The notes beneath the pieces were generated by a model, which saw nothing but the letters and a program-made list of their open reading frames with translations, was not told the DNA's origin and did not search any database. Shown piece after piece: positions 61,101-64,000 of a DNA stretch of 64,000 bases. The DNA is from Ascaris suum (lineage: Eukaryota > Nematoda > Chromadorea > Rhabditida > Ascarididae). The translations under genes were made by a program, and so were the position numbers. The first letter of the stretch is position 1. Each line of letters starts with the position of its first letter. The stretch lies in NCBI GenBank assembly GCA_013433145.1, contig CM024175.1, positions 9,036,516 through 9,100,515 on the forward strand, written 5' to 3'.

Positions 61101-64000
61101 ATATGCAAAATGATGCCCTCTAATGGAATTTTTATGAAGAAAGAGGGAAAACAAATGAAGAGGCGAAAATCATTTTCATATATTTCTTGTGGTTGCTTCT
61201 AGATAGGCTCTCATTGCAATTACCATTTTTTTCCAGTTTAATCGCAATAATAGAATTTCATGAAAACTGCTTAGATCAAAGTGAGTTCTCGCATTTCTTT
61301 CAAACAACAACAAAAACGAACGAACGACATCAAAGTCATGATTTCCACCTTAAAAGGGCATTCCTAATTCTTGTAATTGTCGTGCTCTATTCTATGACTT
61401 CCATCATTATTCACCAATTAGTACGGTTGCTCGTGAGGCAAACACAACCAACCAACATCAACTGTGAAGAAAAAGCAAGGAAGAGGATGGCTAAATGTTT
61501 TCATTTTGCAATTCATTTTCTTCGAGCGTCCCGAATCTTGCTTTATTCTTCTTCTCTACGTAAATTTTTATCAATTTCTCTTCAAATCAATATCAGTAAG
61601 AGGATTTGAGTGTTTACCGCCATCAAATTTCTTCAAGACGACAAGGGTCAGTTAATGGATAGAGTTCGGTCGCCATCGTATATCGCTGTAGCGGGAAAGA
61701 AAATTTGTGGCCAAAATATGAAACTTGTTGTTCTATATGACAGATATAAGGCAAACTTGTTGACTACACGGTGACGAAAGTAACGAGGATTATATGAAGA
61801 ACCAATCAAATATAGGAAAGAGAAAATCTAAAAACCTTGTTCAGACAAATCGTATAATTTCGGGAATTCATCCATGAATCCTTTGTCCTATCGGCTATCA
61901 AAATTGGTGGTCGACCCGATATTTCAGTAAGCATAAAATTGAGCAATAAAGTATAGCACTGTGGAATTCGTGAAGCAAGCTCGATGGCTGGTAGCGGTAC
62001 CCACCTCCAGAACTGCTTTAGGTAATCCCTGAAACGGGTCAATGCAACTGCAGGAGTCACTCGCTAGAAACCCTAAAATCCTATAACTATCACCATTAAA
62101 GATAGCGATGACTTTAAGAGAATTCTTCTCCACAAAAAATATCAGCCCTTTCGCAAAATAGTAACAGTTATAATTGGAAATATTTAGGTCTTATTGAGAA
62201 TATCAATAATTTCGAGGCACTCACCAAACATCGTTGTGAAAAAAAACACAAAAATTTAACTACAATTGGGATCATACCGTTATTTCTGATTTATTCCACT
62301 TCAGTGAATGCTTAATTCAATAAATAAAGTACAGATGAATTCGTAACAACGAGATTTTTAAAACCGAATTCAAATACATATAGCTGGCATTAAAATTCTT
62401 AACGTTTTCATATGTATGCACCCGAAGCACGATAGATGGATCAGATGGATGAGAGATAGCTTAGCACCTCAACCTCTCCGTCCTCATCGTCTCCCCCTCC
62501 CCCTCGCCCCTTCCCACTACCGATCATAAGAGAGTCAACAAGATTACTGGCATGCATAGGAAGCCCTTACTTGTTTAAAACAGCAAAGTGAAGCAGCATA
62601 ATCGAATATTGACTGCTTGGAGTCGTTTCGACTGTCCACACTTTACCAGATATCTGTAGAGTAATAGCATAACGTTTCCACTGTGATACCAGCAAAAACG
62701 ACGATCAACAAATGAGCAGAAAGAATCACTTACTACAACAACAAAAAAAAAAACAAACTAACCTAGTCTAGTTACTCAACTATCACATCGGGAAATATCC
62801 TAACGAAATGAAAAATAGTTAAATCCTCTCTGGAAGGTACAACTTACTACCAAAATCTACACAAATACTATTAATTTCTACCTCTTAACTATACTCTAAG
62901 GGAATTCTTGATACTCGTATTCAACCAGTAATATAGCAGCTATTCTATAACTTAGATGAAACGTTGAAAGTATGACAATCAACAAATTTAAACCAATGAG
63001 TAATTGAGAACACTCCAAAACAATCATACCGCATTTCAGTCTAGAGTGTTTAATACTTGAAGACAGAATATGGATCAGCGCATTTTACAGCGCATGACAT
63101 AAAATAACTAAAGGATTTGCCCATGATAGAGCTGCAACCGTACTGAATCCAAAGGACAAATTCCTAATGTGCTAGGAAATGATCAAGCGTTCACAACTTC
63201 ACCTTCCACAAATTGCGCAAGAAAGATATGGATGAAGTTGATTCACCCCTTACTTCATTTAAAAAAGTTCTGAGAGGAAGAATAGCTAGAAAGGGGTTGA
63301 ATTTTTGAATGCTTACACCTTGCCAACTAACATCAAGAGTTCCGAACTGAAAATGACTCAATTTGAATTCTACAGCTCAAGCGCAGTCGAGTGGCTATTG
63401 ATGTTATAGAGCTTCGGAAAATTTCTATTTACTTCTTAAGGGTAAATGAAACTAGCCAGCATGCGGGCTCCGAAACTTTTTTCTCGTGCAAGGGACAGAA
63501 CATATACGGTTGCGCTGGTTTCCAACAAGCAGATGGTATTGCCCTCCAAACGCTGCACCTTCCTTTTTTTTCCTCCATTCTCTCATTTACACAATACTTT
63601 CTCAGTGACTGCGCTAAATCAGGTTGAACAGTTTCTCCCATTGTTGATGGGTTTAAACACAATAGTGGAAGGGAGGGGAGGAAGGGGGGAGAAGGGGGGT
63701 GGGGGAAGACAGGCGAAAGATCATCTATGTTAAGATCAGTAACGTAAGTGTTTCTAATTGTAGCACAAAGAAACCGCCCTCTCACGTGAAACTACAATTG
63801 CGTGAGGTATAACAAATGTTATATGATTAAGCAGGCGGAAGGTTGTTGCATAAGCAATATGGATGCAAGAGATCACACTTCTTGCAATTGCTTTTGGAAA
63901 TGAGTTTATGGCAATACTATGGACGTCAAAAGAAAGCCCATAAACCACCGTTTATCAAATCCATCAAAATCATTCCCACCAATGAATTAGTTAATATTAT
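58168..64000. other. 5.8 kb without a convincing gene, A/C-rich plus strand
   Basis: From about 58.6 kb the plus strand is poor in G and rich in A and C. Noted: a poly-C tract with interspersed T at about 58665-58710, a (CAA)n run at about 60107-60127, another C/T tract at about 62480-62518, and a G-rich block at about 63668-63705. A 140-codon plus frame (61187-61609) with one hydrophobic stretch (AFLILVIVVLYSMTSIII) has no ATG at its start and no splice support. The region could hold long untranslated or intronic DNA of an unseen gene. Confidence 0.5.

Noticed and set aside
61187..61609. 140-codon plus frame with one hydrophobic stretch
   Set aside because: It does not begin with ATG, has no splice signals in phase, and lies in low-complexity A/C-rich DNA.

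Overview
The window looks like AT-rich nuclear DNA of a nematode. The evidence is spliced genes with TTTCAG-type acceptors and GT donors, a dTDP-rhamnose epimerase of the kind nematodes keep, a secreted O-methyltransferase of the nematode COMT type, a chemoreceptor-like seven-transmembrane gene, and introns of up to several kilobases carrying long pure (TA)n tracts. I cannot name the species. Gene density is low: most of the 64 kb is intron, intergenic DNA and decayed repeats. All exon boundaries were read by eye from splice motifs, open frames and phase agreement.

Layout. Left edge (153-320, minus): first exon of a gene that leaves the window, with a mitochondrial-presequence-like N terminus. 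4022-5985 (minus): complete three-exon dTDP-4-dehydrorhamnose 3,5-epimerase, followed by a (TA)n tract. 8.2-10 kb: diverged 233-bp tandem duplication and LTR-like debris. 11-13.1 kb: richer-complexity DNA with broken coding-like pieces. 19-21 kb (minus): two or three exon-like segments of unknown genes. 23.86-29.07 kb (plus): a 7TM receptor gene in phase-compatible exons, with one in-frame TAG at a splice junction. 30.9 kb (minus): a probable last exon of an unknown gene. 37.04-44.09 kb (minus): complete five-exon O-methyltransferase with a signal sequence; two (TA)n tracts lie in its introns and one antisense exon-like segment is nested in intron 1. 44.34-45.06 kb: a long inverted-repeat (foldback) element with a (TA)n core, then a second set of inverted repeats. 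49.8-58.2 kb (plus): two TATA-driven, two-exon genes for secreted peptides with runs of cysteine bounded by KR and GRKRR processing sites. Small minus-strand candidates lie between them. 58.2-64 kb: no convincing gene; strand-asymmetric, A/C-rich DNA.

How the genes relate. The epimerase makes an intermediate of dTDP-L-rhamnose. The O-methyltransferase methylates small catechol-like or phenolic acceptors, probably in the secretory pathway. The receptor is probably sensory. None forms an operon here. The most unusual content is the polycysteine peptide pair: the same intron phase at the same place, the same pro-peptide logic, and mature products extremely rich in cysteine.
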